Shown: positions 43,961 to 56,139 of the stretch, in pieces
Layout: each line of letters opens with the position of its first letter
How positions within the stretch are numbered: position 1 is the stretch's first letter
NCBI GenBank assembly: GCA_022316685.1
Contig: JAKJHU010001574.1
Span: 1-64,000, forward strand
Direction: 5' to 3'
Source of the DNA: Progne subis subis
Taxonomy: Eukaryota > Chordata > Aves > Passeriformes > Hirundinidae
Length of the DNA stretch: 64,000 nucleotides
Position numbers and translations under genes: made by a program
The notes under the pieces: model-generated
Databases searched by the model: none
The model's input: only the letters and a program-made list of their open reading frames with translations
What the model was told of the DNA's origin: nothing

Positions 43961-45089
43961 AGAAACCGCCCATCAGCTGAAGGCTCCTGTGCCCTTGTCC
44001 CAGCCGCCCGCGGTGCCCAGGCCATGCTGGCCGTGCTCAGAGCGGTGCCCAAAGCTGCCCATCATTGCTGCCTTTGGCAGCAGAGCAGGAGGGCAGGACA
44101 TGTGCCCAGCCTGCAGCCAGCCACGGCACATCCACCTCCTCAGCAGCTGCCCAGAGCAGGATGCTCCTGTGCTCGCTGCCATCTCCCAAAAGCTCTTATC
44201 CCACCCATGCCAAGAAGATGGGGACCCACCTCACGCCATCCACCGCTGGAAGAAAAGCTGCTCCCAAAGGATGTCCTCAGCCTTCTCCAAGGGCACGGCC
44301 CATCCACGCCACAGCTGGTCCCAAGCACTTCCCCATCCAGACTGGACACTGCCTGGAAGGCTTCCTTTAGAAAAACAAACAACAAATTAAGGAAAATAGA
44401 TTACAGACAAAAAGGGGAAACAAGTGAAAAGATAAAAGATTTTATGTCAGTCACAGGTTGAGGAAGGCCCAACCCCTGCATGCTAGGGAAAAAACCCACG
44501 GGTGAGGGAAGCCCATGCTTTCTCCTTCCCCCCTGCACTGCCCCCCAAAAGTGATGGTGATCCCAAAGCAAACAAGGGGATGGAGCAGCCCAAGCCCTTC
44601 CTTGCCTGCAAAGCAAAGCACAGGTGCACAGGTGCTGGAGTCCCACCTCTGCTCCTGCCATGGGGGTTTGTTTGTGTCGGGCTGGCTGCCCCAGCCCCAG
44701 CCCAGGGCACGGTGGGTGGTGGGGGCTGTTGGCAGGGCCAGGAGCCGACTCCCATTTCGTAACCACCCCAGCCCATGGCCCCAGCCCTGACACAAAGCAG
44801 GGCAGCCCACTGAAGAATCAGTTGCATCAGCCCCAGCAAAGGGGGAACCTTTGGTTCCTGGCCAGGCTGTGCAATGCCCAAATCTGGGAGCATCCCCCTG
44901 CGTGTGGACTCATCTGCAAATTCACTGTGGAGCCTGGCTTTGAAGAAGGTTCCAGAATCAGAGTCCCTCATCTCCAGCTTTGTGCTGGCCAGGTCGAGGA
45001 AGAGGTTGTCATCCTTGATGTCATCCTCGCTGTCTCCAGCAGCAGCAGCCCCACCTGGTACAGCTCCTCCAGGGGCTCCTTCTCCTTCC
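43960..45089 (-). pseudogene. PIM-like kinase pseudogene, badly decayed
   Basis: Remains of a PIM-family Ser/Thr kinase. An exon beginning at 45089 after a CCCCCAG acceptor reads KEKEPLEELYQVG, the start of the kinase domain. After ~60 bp it jumps, out of frame, to a catalytic-loop stretch (DIKDDNLFLDLA) and a weakened DFG region (DSDSGTFF), ending at 44914. The alpha-C helix, lysine and HRD part are missing. The splice donor after 44914 is AT where the neighbour has GT. A later exon remnant near 44235-44290 reads EDILWEQLFFQ before a GTGAGG donor. The introns (43979-44230 and 44460-44760) are clearly related to introns 4 and 3 of the adjacent locus, so the two arose by tandem duplication. 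Not functional. Confidence 0.8.
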
Positions 45090-45364
45090 CTGGGGGTGAG
45101 ACCAGGCTCTCAGTGCTCTGCCCAGGGCCCCAGCTGTCAGTGAACCAGGACAAGCCAAACCAGCTGGGATGGCAGCCACCAGTGCTGGGCAGACACGCTC
45201 AGCTCCAGCACAAGGGCTGCGTGCTCCCATCTGAGGACCCCTGTGCAGTGACAAGGCAGCAGAAAAAAGTCTGGGTTTCTTTGCTTCTGATTGCCAAGGC
45301 ATGTGTGCAGCTGTTACTTACCAGGGCCCTGCATCAAAGGGTGCCTGTGGCTCTCTCCCTTCTT

Positions 45365-47935
45365 CTACAGCTGATGAATATCCTGCATCCAAGGATCACG
45401 GAAGAGGTCTTCTAATGAGGGCCTGTCCACGTCTAGCATGGTTAAACACCTCCTGATCAGATCTTGGCACTCTGGGGAGAGAAACCAGAAACCGCCGGTC
45501 ATTTAGAGAAGGCTCCTGTCTGCTTTGCCCCACTATTCCCATGCCCAGGCCATGCTGGATGTGCTCAGAGCTGGGCCTAAACTTTCCCATCAATTCCCTG
45601 TTTTGGAGGAGAGCAGGAGAGCAGGACATGTGCCACCTCCTCAGCAGCTGCCAGAGCAGGATGCTCATCAGCCCGCTGCTGTCTCCCAGCACTGGTATTG
45701 CCCCCGTGCCCAGAGATGAGGATCCACCTTGAGAGAGCCGTTGTGGCAGCGAGAGCTGATGGTCCCAGCTGATGTTCTGGCCCCTCCTGAAAGGGTGCTC
45801 CCCGCAGACCATCTGGTGCAGCAGGATGCCCAGGGACCAGATGGTAGCTGGCTTGCCGTAGTACCAGCCGAACTGGGTCCATTCCGGGGGACTGTATGAC
45901 GGTGTTCCTATGGAATACAGATGGAGCTCATCAGGGGGATGCTGCTGCTCCCAGAGCCTGGCCCCAGCATCCCTGGGCATGGAGGCTGCCCCAGTGGCAC
46001 GTGGTGTGACCTGCTGCCCTCTCACCAGCACCTGGGACTTGTGGACAACCTTGGGGTTGGAAAAGAAGCCACTGGTGTTGGAAGAGGGCAGTGTAAGTTC
46101 TGGCAATGCCCAACCATGACAAGGAAAATCCCATTCAGTGCTGGGGAAAAACCATGCCTTCATCCTCCCTGCCTGCATTGCCCCAAAAACATTCTGAAGC
46201 CAAGGCAAACCAGGCACTGGAGCAGTCCAAGCCCTTTCTCACCTGCACACCAAACTGGCTGTGCACAGGTTCTGGCTCCACCCCTCTCTGCCACCCCCAC
46301 ACACGGGTGTTTCTGTCAGGCTGGCTGCCCCAGTCCCAGCCCCAGTCCTGGCAGAGCTGGAAAAGGCTGCCAGCACGGCTGGAAGCTGACCCCCACCTGC
46401 CCCTGCTCAAAAGCAACTTGGCTGAAGACTCAATGCCATGACTGGCAGCAAAGGGAGAATCCCTGCTGCCACACCCAGGTTGGGTCATGAGATGTTGGGC
46501 CAGGAGATGTCCAGAACTGGGAGCACACCCCTTTGTGGGCTCACCTGCAAAGTGAGTGTAGGCCGTGTCTGCAGGTAGGTGCCACAGCCGAAGTCGATCA
46601 ATTTGGCCTGCCCGGTGGCCAGGTCAACCAGGATGTTCTCTGGTTTGATGTCCCTGTGCAGGACCCCGCAGCTGGTGCAGTGCTGCACGGCCTCCAGCAC
46701 CTGGCGGAACAGCTCCCGCGCCACCTCCTCGGACAGGAACCCCCGTGCCCGAATGAAATGCCGGAGGTCCTGACATCGTTCCGGGCGCTCCAGCACCATG
46801 ATGATGTCGTTGGGGAGCTCAAGCCACTCCAGCAGCTGGGCGACCCAGGGAAGCCAGTGGAGACCTTGTGCAGCAGCACGATCTCCAGTGGTGCGCTGGT
46901 GCCGTTGGGCTGCGGGAGGAGCACGATGCCGTCAGTGGGGCTGATGCCGTGCCAGGGCTGGGGAAGCCCTCACCCAGCCCGGGATGCTCTGCACCCTGCG
47001 CTGGCCTCACCCGCTCTCCCTCCAGGCATCCTTGGGGCTTCCACCCTGCCGGGCCTCGGCTCATCCCCGCCCAGCACGCCCCGGCTTCTCCCGCTGGCCC
47101 CGCTCACTCACCAGCTGGTCCCAGTGCCGGACGCGGTTCCGTGGCACCCTTTTGATGGCCACCTGCAAACCAAGGGGAGCAGCGGGATGAGCTCAGCACC
47201 CGCCCTGCCCAGCCCCATCCTCCATCTCCTGCGCCCGCCGCCGGCCCCGCCGCTCACCGGGGCGCCGTCCGAGAGCCGCGTCGCCGCGAAGACGCTGCCG
47301 AAGCCGCCGCGCCCCAGGAGCGACCCCACTCGGTACTGCTCCTTGAGGCCGTGCTGCGCCTTCCCTGCCGGCGAGACGCGGCTGTCAGCGCTCGGCCCGG
47401 GGCCAGGAACGGCCCCCGAGCGCCCCTCAACCGCCCCGGGCCGGGCATCCCCAGGCGTTCGCTCCTGGGGACGGGACAGCGGCGGCTCGGGGCCGGCGGC
47501 CGCGCTGCCGAGCGGCGGAGCTCGGGCCGGGGAAGCCGCAGCGGAGGCGGCGGGAGCGGCTGCACCGCGTGTGTCCTCTGCGGGGCCCGGGAGGAGCCGG
47601 GGCCGGGGCCGGGGCCGGGGCCGAGCATGGCTCAGGCGCAGCCAAAGGGCAGCGATGCCCCCTTGGCTCCAGGCACTGATGCCCGCCCAGCATCGCCACC
47701 GCCAGTACGGCCAGAGCCGGGGGAGGGGAGACCGCGGCGGGACGCCCGGGGGCGGGGACGGGGCAGCCCCGTCCGGGCCGGGGGCGGGCTGGGGGCATGG
47801 CCCGGCCCGGCAGGGGAGAGGGAGACTGGGAGAGGAGGGGGACACCGGGAAAGGGAGACCGGGAGAGGGTGCGGGACTGCGGGAGAGGTGCGGGACTGAG
47901 GGAGAGGGAGAGAAGAAGCAGGACGGGGTAGACAA
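45365..47935 (-). pseudogene. PIM-like Ser/Thr kinase, near-intact, two frameshifts
   Basis: Five coding exons on the minus strand with consensus splice sites. Exon 1 (to 47258) has YRVGSLLGRGGFGSVFA, the P-loop. Exon 2 (47112-47162) has VAIKRVPRN with the ATP-binding lysine. Exon 3 (46545-46909) has [10 protein letters not shown] and IDFGCG. Exon 4 (45728-45907) has GTPSYSPPEW and WSLGILLHQMVCG. Exon 5 (45365-45471) has PWMQDIHQL and a TAG stop. Phases agree (0, 0, 1, 1) only if exon 3 is two bases longer. It lacks one base near 46845 and one near 46570, each shifting the frame. Without them the protein would be ~460 residues if the in-frame ATG at 47933-47935 is the start. That start is uncertain because the 5' exon is P/R-rich and lies in a CpG-rich area. 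Known PIM kinases phosphorylate cytoplasmic survival and cell-cycle proteins. A young pseudogene, a null allele or sequencing errors are all possible. Confidence 0.85.
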
Positions 47936-48120
47936 AATCTTCTCTTTGGCTTATGCCGCTGCTGCTGCTGCTGCTGCCGCTGCCGCTGCTGCTGCTGCTG
48001 AAGCCCTGGGGCCGTTTTTCCCTGTGTCCGTTTGTCCGTTGCCCGCTCAGCCCCCGCCGAGCCCCGCGCTCCCCGGGGGCAGCCCCTGAGCCTGTCCAGA
48101 CACGGGAACTTTGCAGTGTT
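47640..48120 (-). promoter_or_regulatory. CpG-rich 5' region of the PIM-like locus
   Basis: Dense CG and GGGGCC words, plus a (CTG/CCG)n run at 47951-48001. It probably covers the promoter and 5' end of the kinase locus. No TATA box is evident. Confidence 0.4.
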
Positions 48121-48734
48121 GAGCCAAGACCCAGAGTCTTGACTCCTGCACGGTGGCACAGGAATCCCCTTGGCTGCTTGTGCATTGTCCCTGCTGAGGG
48201 TCAGACACTGTCAGAGCACATTCCCTGAATGCAATTTGTACCTGACCCAAGCACTGCACCTGTGTCTCCAGCATTGCTTTCCAAGAAAAACAGGGGAAGG
48301 CAAACTGATGTAGCTCATGGTATTTTACAGTGTCTGAAATTTGCCAACTCATGGATCTTCGAGGTGAGATCCATTTGGAATTGATGGGATGGAGAAGTAG
48401 TGCAAGATGGAAAAGGGGAGCATAGAAATAAATAGAGAAAAACATCTTGAATGTTTCTTTCCATTTTCATTTCATTTCTAAAAGCTCTTTCAGTTTTCCC
48501 AGAATCTGCTCCACAATCCCATTTGCTCTTTCCAAGAAACTTCCTGCAGAACAGGGTGGAGCTTCTGGCACAAGATGTGCCACAACGGCAGCTTCCCTTG
48601 GCTTTCCACACTGTGCATGCAGCAGGAGTCTTGCAGCAAAGCAGGACAAATATTTAATAAACCTGACAACTTGTTCTTTCTTTTCCTTGTGGACTGGGAG
48701 TTGTGCCATTGGTAAGGTTTTCATTGTACTGTTC
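48121..48734. other. no gene recognised
   Basis: Mixed sequence between the kinase locus and a CR1; short open frames only. AATAAA at 48655 has no associated frame. Confidence 0.45.
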
Positions 48735-51285
48735 TCCCCTAAGAAAACAGGACAGGGTACCGGTGGTACCTACTGGGAGTCTGTTATCGTCCACCCAAGC
48801 AGGAAGAAGAAGAGCTGGACAACTTATTCTATAAGCAGCTGGAGAATGTTTCAGGATCACCAGCCCCTGTTCTTGTAGGTGACTTAACCTGCCAGACATC
48901 TGCTGGGATCTCCATACAGCAGCAAAGAGGCAGTCCAGGAAGGTTTTGGAGTGTATGGAGAACAACCTGTTGTCACAGCTGGTGTGAGCCCACCAGGGGA
49001 TGGACTATGTTAGACCTGTTGTTTGCAAATAGAGAAGGACAGGTGGGAGATGTGGTGTTGGAGGATGCTTGGGCACAGTGATCAAGAAATGAGAAGTTAT
49101 CAATATTTGGTGAAATCAGGAGGAACATCAATAAGACTTTTACACTAAATTCAGGAGGGCAGACTTTGGCCTATTTAGGAGACTTATTCAGAGAGTTCCT
49201 TGGGAAACAGCCCTTAAAAACAATGAAGTCCAGGAAGGGTGGGCATGCTTCAAAGCAGAGATCTTGAGGGCAGAGGAACAGACTGTGTGCTGAAAGATGA
49301 GCTGACGAGGCAAACGTCCATCCTGGATGGGCAACAGGGTTTTGAAAGACCTTAGGAATAAAAAGAGGATGTACCATCTTTGGAAGGAGGGTCAGGTCTC
49401 TCAGGAGGTATTTAAGAGAGTTGCTAGGGCATGTAGGAAAAACAGTAGGGTGGCCAAAGCTCAGTTCAAACTTAATTTGACAGCTTTGTAAAGGATAATA
49501 AAAAATGTTTTTACAAATATATTAGAGGCAAAGGAAGGGTAAGACCAACCTTTGTTCTCTGCTGGATGTGGAGGGAACTCAGTAACTGCAGATGAGGAGA
49601 AGGCAGAAGTGCTTGATGCCTTCTTTTCCTCAGTGTTTAGTGGGAAGACAGCTTGTCCCAGACAACTGCCCTCCTGGGCTGGTAGATGGTGTCAGGGAGC
49701 AGAATGGTCCCCCTGTTATCCAGGAGGAGGCAGTCAGAGAACTGCTGAGATGCTTGGATGTTCAGAAATCTATGGGCCCAGATGGGATCCATCCCAAGTG
49801 ATGAGGGAGCTGGCAGATGAGCCTGCAAAGCTGCTCTCCATCATTTACCAACAGCCCTGGCTCACTGGTGAGGTTCCAGGTGACTGGAAGCTGGCCAATG
49901 TGACACCATTCACAAGAAGGGTGGGAAGGAGGATCCTGGTAATTAGAGGCCAGTTAGCCTGACCTCAGTACCCGGTAAGGTCATGGAGCAGTTTATATGA
50001 GTGTCATCACACAGCACCTACAGGATGGCCAGGGTATCAGACCCAGCCAGCGTGGGTTTAGGAGGGGTAGGTCGTGTTTGACCAGCCTGCTCTCCTTTTA
50101 TGACCAGGTGACCCACCTGGTGGATGTGGGAATGCTGTGGATGTTGTGTATTTGGACTTCAGCAAGGCCTTTGACACTGTCTCCCACAGCACACTCCTGG
50201 AAAAGCTGGCAGCCCACGGCTTGGACAGGAGCACTCTTTGCTGGGTTAAGAACTGGCTGCATGGCCGGGCCCAGAGAGTGGTGGGGAACGGTGCTGCATG
50301 CAGCTGGCAGCCAGTCACCAGTGGTGTTCCTCAGGGGTCTGTGCTGGGGCCAGCTCTGTTCAGGATTTTTATTGATCACATGGATGAGGGTAATGAGTCT
50401 TTCCTTAGCAAATTTGCAGATGACACCAAGCTGGGAGCATGTGTAGATCTGTTGGAAGGTAGGAGGGCTCTGCAGAGAGACCTGGAACAGTTGGATGGAT
50501 GGGCAGAGTCCAACAAGATGAGGTTTAATAAGTCCAAGTACTGAGTCCTGCATTTTGGGCACAATAACCCCCTGCAATGTTGTAGTCTGGGGACAGTGTG
50601 ACTGGACAGTGCCCAGGCAGAAAGGGACCTGCACTGATGGACAGCAGGCTGGACATGAGCCAGCAGTGTGCCCAGGTGGCCAAGAAGGCCAATGGCACCT
50701 GGCCTGGATCAGGAATGGTGTGGCCAGCAGGAGCAGGGCAGTGATTATTTCCTGTGCTCAGCACTGGTGAGGCCACACCTGGAGTGCTGTGTCCAGTTCT
50801 GGCCCCTCAGTTTAGGAAGGACGTTGAGACGCTTGAGTGCATCCAGACGATGGCAACAAGTCTGGTGAAGGACTTGGAACACAGGTCCTGTGTGGAGTGC
50901 CTGAGGGAGCTGGGCTTGTTTGTCCTGGAGAAAAGGAGACTCAGAGGTGACCTTTTCACTCTCTACAACTTCCTGAAGTGGTTGTAGTCAGTGGGGGTTG
51001 GTCTCTTTCTCCAGGCAGCAACTGACAAAATGAGAGGACACAGTCTGAAGCTGCATCAAGGGAAATACAGGTTGGATATTAGGAAAAATCTTTTTACGAA
51101 AAGGGCGATAATGTTCTGGAATGGTCTGCCTGGGGAGGTGGTGGCATCACCATCCCTGCATGTGTTTGTAAAAAGACTGGATGTGGCACTCTGTGCCATG
51201 ATTTAGTTGAGCGTTAGGGCAAGGATTGGGCTCGATAATCTTGAAGATCCCTTCCAACATAGTGATTCCATGATTCTGTCAATTG
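48735..51285 (+). mobile_element. CR1 LINE, 3' 2.5 kb of ORF2
   Basis: 5'-truncated CR1. 48740-49130 reads the end of the endonuclease (a VYYRPP-type stretch, then a DLLF-N-REG-like stretch). 49590-50540 is the RT, with [55 protein letters not shown] and the catalytic FADDTK. 50740-51210 is the C-terminal part ([15 protein letters not shown], [22 protein letters not shown]). The end at ~51285 has CATGATTCTGTCA, a decayed form of the CR1 ATTCTATG tail. One 135-codon stretch (50137-50544) spans most RT motifs, but the rest is broken. The RT box F-A-D-D is intact. Confidence 0.95.
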
Positions 51286-51950
51286 TAAGGGAGTACAAGC
51301 CTGGGTGAATGCAGAGAAAGAATCTCCAGAGCCTGCAGCCAGAAGCTGAGGGTTGTGTGATAGTCATTTCAACAACACCATGGACATTTCAAAGTGATCC
51401 AGAACATGAAAATGGGCTGAAAGAGGGAATTTGTTTCTGTGTTCAGCTTTGATGATTCTACATCTCATGCACTGGTATAAATCAAAGAGTACAATCAGTT
51501 CATTGGAAGCAGCAGAACAAGCTCTCAGAGCAGATGACAGAAAGAATCTGAAATGGCGAAATGCAGGGAATGAAGATGAACTTGGTGAACTTGGTCTGTA
51601 AGAAGGGTCATTTTGTCCAAATCATTTCCAATCCATTCCCTCTGCTTTTGTCCTTCCTAACAAGGCCAATCGCATCTCAGATTTCCCATGAAATAAGAAC
51701 TCTGAGCTTGTGGAACTGCCTGAAAGATGCCCTGTTCCTCTGCAGGAACACTCAGGCTGAAAAAGAAGCCTGAGCCCTGTCTTGGGAAGCCTCCTCTGAG
51801 CTGGAATTTGTGCTGTGCTGGGAGAGGAGGAGGAGGAGGAGAGGGAGAATGATGGGCACTTGTCACTGAGACACACAAAGCAGTCACACGCAGAAAAGAG
51901 ATTTTCGCAGAGGTCCTTCCGATCCAGCTCACATCCGAGAGAGCGGAGAG
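51286..51950. other. no gene recognised
   Basis: Contains a short (GGA)n run at 51824-51841. No coding or repeat structure otherwise. Confidence 0.5.
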
Positions 51951-51954
51951 AAGA

Positions 51955-52235
51955 AATCCCTTGTTTATTTCTTACTTTTTATACATTTCTAGGTCTAGCA
52001 GAAGATTGGCTTTTTGGGGTTTCCACCTCTCAGCCTCAGTGGCCAGAACAATTGTCAGTTACAGTTGTTTTCAGGTTAGAAATAAGCAAACAAAGGACAG
52101 GATTGAAAAACAAAGAATTTGTTTATGTTACATCTGTGGGAAAAGGTAGAAAACTGCTCTAATATTCTACAGTAACTAAAAGATCTAACTCTATTTCAAA
52201 AGGCTTTAAAAACTCAGAAAAATCAGGGTAACAGG
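51955..52235 (-). repeat. LTR-like repeat, copy 2
   Basis: Matches 300-620 (see copy 1): shared GTTTATTTCTT, CAAACAAAGGACAGG and GCTTTAAAAACTCAGAAAAA. Confidence 0.5.
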
Positions 52236-53450
52236 CACTGTGTGTCAGGAGCAGGAGGTTTGGGCCGCAGGACATTCCGCCTGTGCCGCTGCCCCGCAAT
52301 CGGCGGCCGTGCCCGGGGCTCTGGGCCTGGCCCCGCGTGCGCTGAGCTCCCGACACTGCGGGAGCTCCCCGGGCTGGGCTCAGGTTCTGCTGGGACTGGG
52401 CAGCAGGCTGGGCTCCAACTGGGATCAGCAGCAGCTGGAATACCTCTGGGCATCTCCACTTTGTGCTGCTGCTCGGAAGCAACGATGAAGCGAGTTGAGA
52501 AGTTCTCATTTTTTTTTCCTCTTCTGGTGGATTTTTTCATTTTATTTTTCACTCCAGAGGCAAATTCTGTGATGACCTCTGTGAGTTGATTCTATTTCAG
52601 CAGCAACAGCAACAGGGCTGTGTTTGAGCACTGCAAATGTGGCCTGTGTGTCTTTAATTCTCCTCAACTTTGAGCTCAGGGACCTGTGAACATTTGGAGA
52701 TCTGCTACTCATGATGCCAGAGTTCCCCATCACAAAGGCACTCTGGGTGGCACCAATCAAAAAATTGCAGTTTTACAGATAAAATTCAAGTGGCAAGCAG
52801 AAGAGGGGCAACAGCAGTCATGATCTACAATTCCCAAGGCAAAGGCAGCAGCAGCCTCCTGCTGTCACCTCAGGGTGCGTAAAACAGTGCTGAAAACAGC
52901 GCTGGAACCCGATCCTTTCTTTCTCTGGAGGCTGGCTCAGGGCAGCACAGCCGGGCCCTGAGGAATCAGGGCTGTTTGTGGGTGATTGTCGCTCTACTCC
53001 AGAATTCAGCTGGAAAATCCCCTGGGAAGCCGAGGCAGGAGCAGGTGGGAAGGGGCCGGCGCTGCTGCTGCTCCTGCCCGGGAGCCCCGGCTGGGCCGGG
53101 CCGGCGCCCGCTGCGCTGCGGCTCCTGCTGCTGCCAGAGCCGGGCGGGACTCGGGCACAGGGAATGGACACGGGGGGACAGCAAAGGCCTGGGCGGCTGC
53201 AGGGATGTTCGCGCTGGGGCCAGCGCCAGCACACAGCTTCAGCCGCAATGAACCCCGAGGGGAACGCTGGGGAAAGGCTCCATTTCAGCCTTTCTTTACT
53301 CATGGCTGTGAAGGGACCGAAATCAAAGGAGAACAAGCAGGGCCCGACCCCTTCTCCTTTGGGAGGAGCCCGTGCCTGGGGCTGTGAGGGGCTGTGAGGG
53401 GCCATGAGGGGCTGTGAGGGATTGTGAGGGGGAAAAGGGTCTCTGAGAGG
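52236..53450. other. CpG-rich non-coding stretches
   Basis: 52260-52440 and 53040-53260 are CpG-dense and look like promoter or CpG-island DNA. No gene start can be assigned. A short GGGGCTGTGAGG repeat lies at 53380-53430. Confidence 0.4.
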
Positions 53451-53454
53451 CTGT

Positions 53455-53660
53455 GGGAGGCCAGGCACTTCATGGAACCAAGGGTCCATTATGACACTGT
53501 GGAACCAAGGAGATTCCTGTTGACAGTACAGAACCTCATGGAACCAAGGGGCCATTGTGGCACAGCAAGGCCTTGTGGAACCAAAGAGACCATGGTGACA
53601 CTAGAGAACCTCATGGATCATGGATCCTTGTGACACTGCAGAACCAAGGAGAATGTTGTT
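53455..53660 (-). repeat. dispersed ~42-bp minisatellite, array 6 (inverted)
   Basis: About five units of CATGGAACCAAGGGGCCATT type. Confidence 0.85.
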
Positions 53661-53869
53661 GGCAGAGTGTCTGAGCACAGCTGCTGCAGGGATCCATGTA
53701 CAGGTATGACTATGGAATGGGATAGACCAGACCAGGATAGTCCCGTTGGGAATGATCTGCAGTTCAGAGCAGAATGATGGTCTGTCCAAGTGCCTGACCC
53801 CTCCAGGGCTGACCAAAAGTGAAAGCAGTCATTAAGGGCACTGTCTCTTAAACACGACAGCCTTGGGGC

Positions 53870-54394
53870 ATCAACCACCTCTCCAGGGAGCCTGTGCAGT
53901 GTTTGAGCACCCTCTCAGGAAAGAAACACTTTCTCCTGTGCAGTCTAAACCATCCCTGCTACAGCTTTGACCCATTCTCCCATGTTCCATCCCAGGATAT
54001 GAGGGAGAAGAGAAAGGGAAATGCAGGGCAGAGCCAGGGGGCAGCGAGATGGGAGTGTGCAGCCTGCAGGGACACAGCAGCAGCTGTGGGACAGCGCAGG
54101 ACAAGCTGTGCTGGACATGGCCAAGGGCCCTGGCAGGGCTGGCAGTGCCCAGGAGAAGCCAAGTCTTGGTGCCCTGGGGCACTGCAGGGTCTGTGCCACC
54201 AAGGGCTGTGAGGAGACACCTTGTCCTGAGGCCCTGGGGCCTCCTGGCACAGCCCCAGCAAGGCTGGGCACTGTCAGCCCCTTGTCCTGCCCTCAGCATC
54301 CCCCCACATCCCAGTGGCCTCAGGGATCTGCTGGGACCAGTCCCTGGGGAGCCTTGGGCAGGAATGGCCCTGGGGGGCTCCTGAATGCTCCCAG
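53870..54394. other. GC-rich block with an inverted relative at 59.55-59.72 kb
   Basis: 54030-54170 resembles the reverse complement of about 59550-59720 (shared AGCGAGATGGG, TGTGCAGCC, ATGGCCAAGGG, GGCAGGGCTGGCAG). No coding signature. Confidence 0.5.
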
Positions 54395-54905
54395 GGACTG
54401 CAGGTTTTCCAAAGGACTTTGGGTTTTGCTTTGGCCTGGGAGTCTCTGAGGGGTTTGTGCAATCATGGCCTCCAATTATCTGCTGTAATTAGTCCCTGGA
54501 GATGTTTTGGCAGTAACAACACTCAGTGGGGCTCATTAATGCCTCAAAGTACGCAAGATCATTAAAGTACTACTTTTTGACACTGAATCCCTGAGAGGTT
54601 TGTGCAGTCATGGCCTCCAATTATCCAATATTTAATGAGTCCCTAGAGAGGCTTTGTATTGACACTCAGCAGGGCTCATTCATGCTCTGTAATACTCTAG
54701 GTTTTTTAAGGTACTTTGGGTTTTCCTTTCCACACTGAGTCTCTGAGAGGTTTTTGGGCAATCATGGCCTCCAATTCTGTCCTCCAAGGAGTACATGAGG
54801 AGCCTGTGTTGGGGATGGACCTCAGTGGGACCCATGAATGCTGTGAGACATTTTGGGTTTTTCCTGTGACTTGGACTGCTGGAAAGGTTGTGCAATCTCC
54901 TCTCA
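54395..54905. repeat. ~150-bp tandem repeat, about 3.5 units
   Basis: GAGTCTCTGAGAGGTTTGTG followed by CAATCATGGCCTCCAATT recurs at about 54445, 54588 and 54742, with a degenerate fourth near 54870. Each unit also has CACTCAGYRGGGCTCATT and ACTTTGGGTTTT. Confidence 0.85.
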
Positions 54906-55558
54906 GGCCCTGAGGGCTCAGCACCAAATGCACCACGGGGCTCCTTGGGATCAAGCAAGTCCTGACAAACCATGGCTGTGCCTTGATTTCCCTCTGGGCT
55001 GGTGCAGTTCATTAGGAATGTTTTCTACAACAGTTATGGAGAAAGATTTCAAAGAGCTTCTAAGAAATACACATTCCTGTTATAAAAGGTGTGTTGTATT
55101 ACTGTTATCTCTAGAGAAGAGGTGATTGCAGCATTCTGTGATTGATATTGATCCAGGGTCTCTCCTCAGGAGTCTGACCTGGTCACAGAAGCTGTGCCTT
55201 GAGATCTGACCCAGTTTGGACAACTTTGCTGCACATTCCCCAAGCCCATCCTGTCTGTCCTCACACACCTGGGACCTGCTTTCCTTGGAGAGCTGCCTGC
55301 ACTCAGGCAAAAAGGGGTTTTCTTTTTTTGAAGAATGTAAACCTCCTAATTTTCCCCACTGGAAACAGACACACTCCTCAAGTGTGTGCCAGCCCAAGGT
55401 GCCACCAAAACCACTGCAGCCGTGCCCTGGGCCAGCTGTGAGGGTGGATCATCATCCCAACCTGCCCTGGGCCATGGCAAGGGGCTGTGGCCATGGACAC
55501 TGCACTGACCCCACTGCTGGGTTTGGGTGCCACAGCAACTGTGAGCAGTTCAAGGTTC
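54906..55558. other. no gene recognised
   Basis: Mixed sequence with short open frames; nothing supported. Confidence 0.45.
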
Positions 55559-56070
55559 CTTGGAAACACTGGGGAGGACTGGGACACACTGGGGGACACT
55601 GGGAACGCTGAGGGAGACACTGGGACATACTGGGAGTGATACTGGGGTGGACTGGGACAACCTGGGAACACCGGGAATGCTGAGGGGGAATCTGGGCAGA
55701 CTGGGATGGACTGTGGGGGTACACTGAGACATACTGGGACATACTGGGAGTGATACTGGGCCATACTGAGACATACTGGGGGTACTCTTGAGTGATACTG
55801 GGGGATACTGGGACAAACTTGGGACACTGGGAACACTGTGGGCAAACGGGGGGACTCAGGGGTGTACTTTGGATGATACTTGGGGAACTGGAAGGGAATG
55901 GAAATGAACTCAGGTGTATTGGGAGGGACTGGACTGCACTTGGAGGGCCTGGAGGGGCACTGGGGTTTTACTTGGCTTTACTGGGGATGAAATGTGCTGT
56001 ACTGGGTGGGACTGGAGGGCACTGTATATGTACTGGGCTGTACTGGGGATAACCTGGGGGAGTGGAAGAG
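55559..56070 (+). repeat. G-rich quasi-tandem repeat
   Basis: The words ACTGGGACATACTGGGAG and TGATACTGGG recur with irregular spacing of about 10-20 bp. The G-runs could support quadruplexes on the plus strand. Open frames here come from the repeat. Confidence 0.8.
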
Positions 56071-56139
56071 ACTGGAGGGATTGAAAAGCTTCTCCCCCTC
56101 GCCGTTTCCTATTTGCAGAGGCTGCTGCCCATCACAGCC

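Noticed and set aside
46533..48089. 518-codon open frame on the plus strand
   Set aside because: It is antisense to the PIM-like exons, whose motifs and splice sites are clear. It ends in an alanine run from the CTG repeat.
50137..50544. CR1 RT piece of 135 codons as a live gene
   Set aside because: Frames on both sides are broken and the 5' part of the element is missing.
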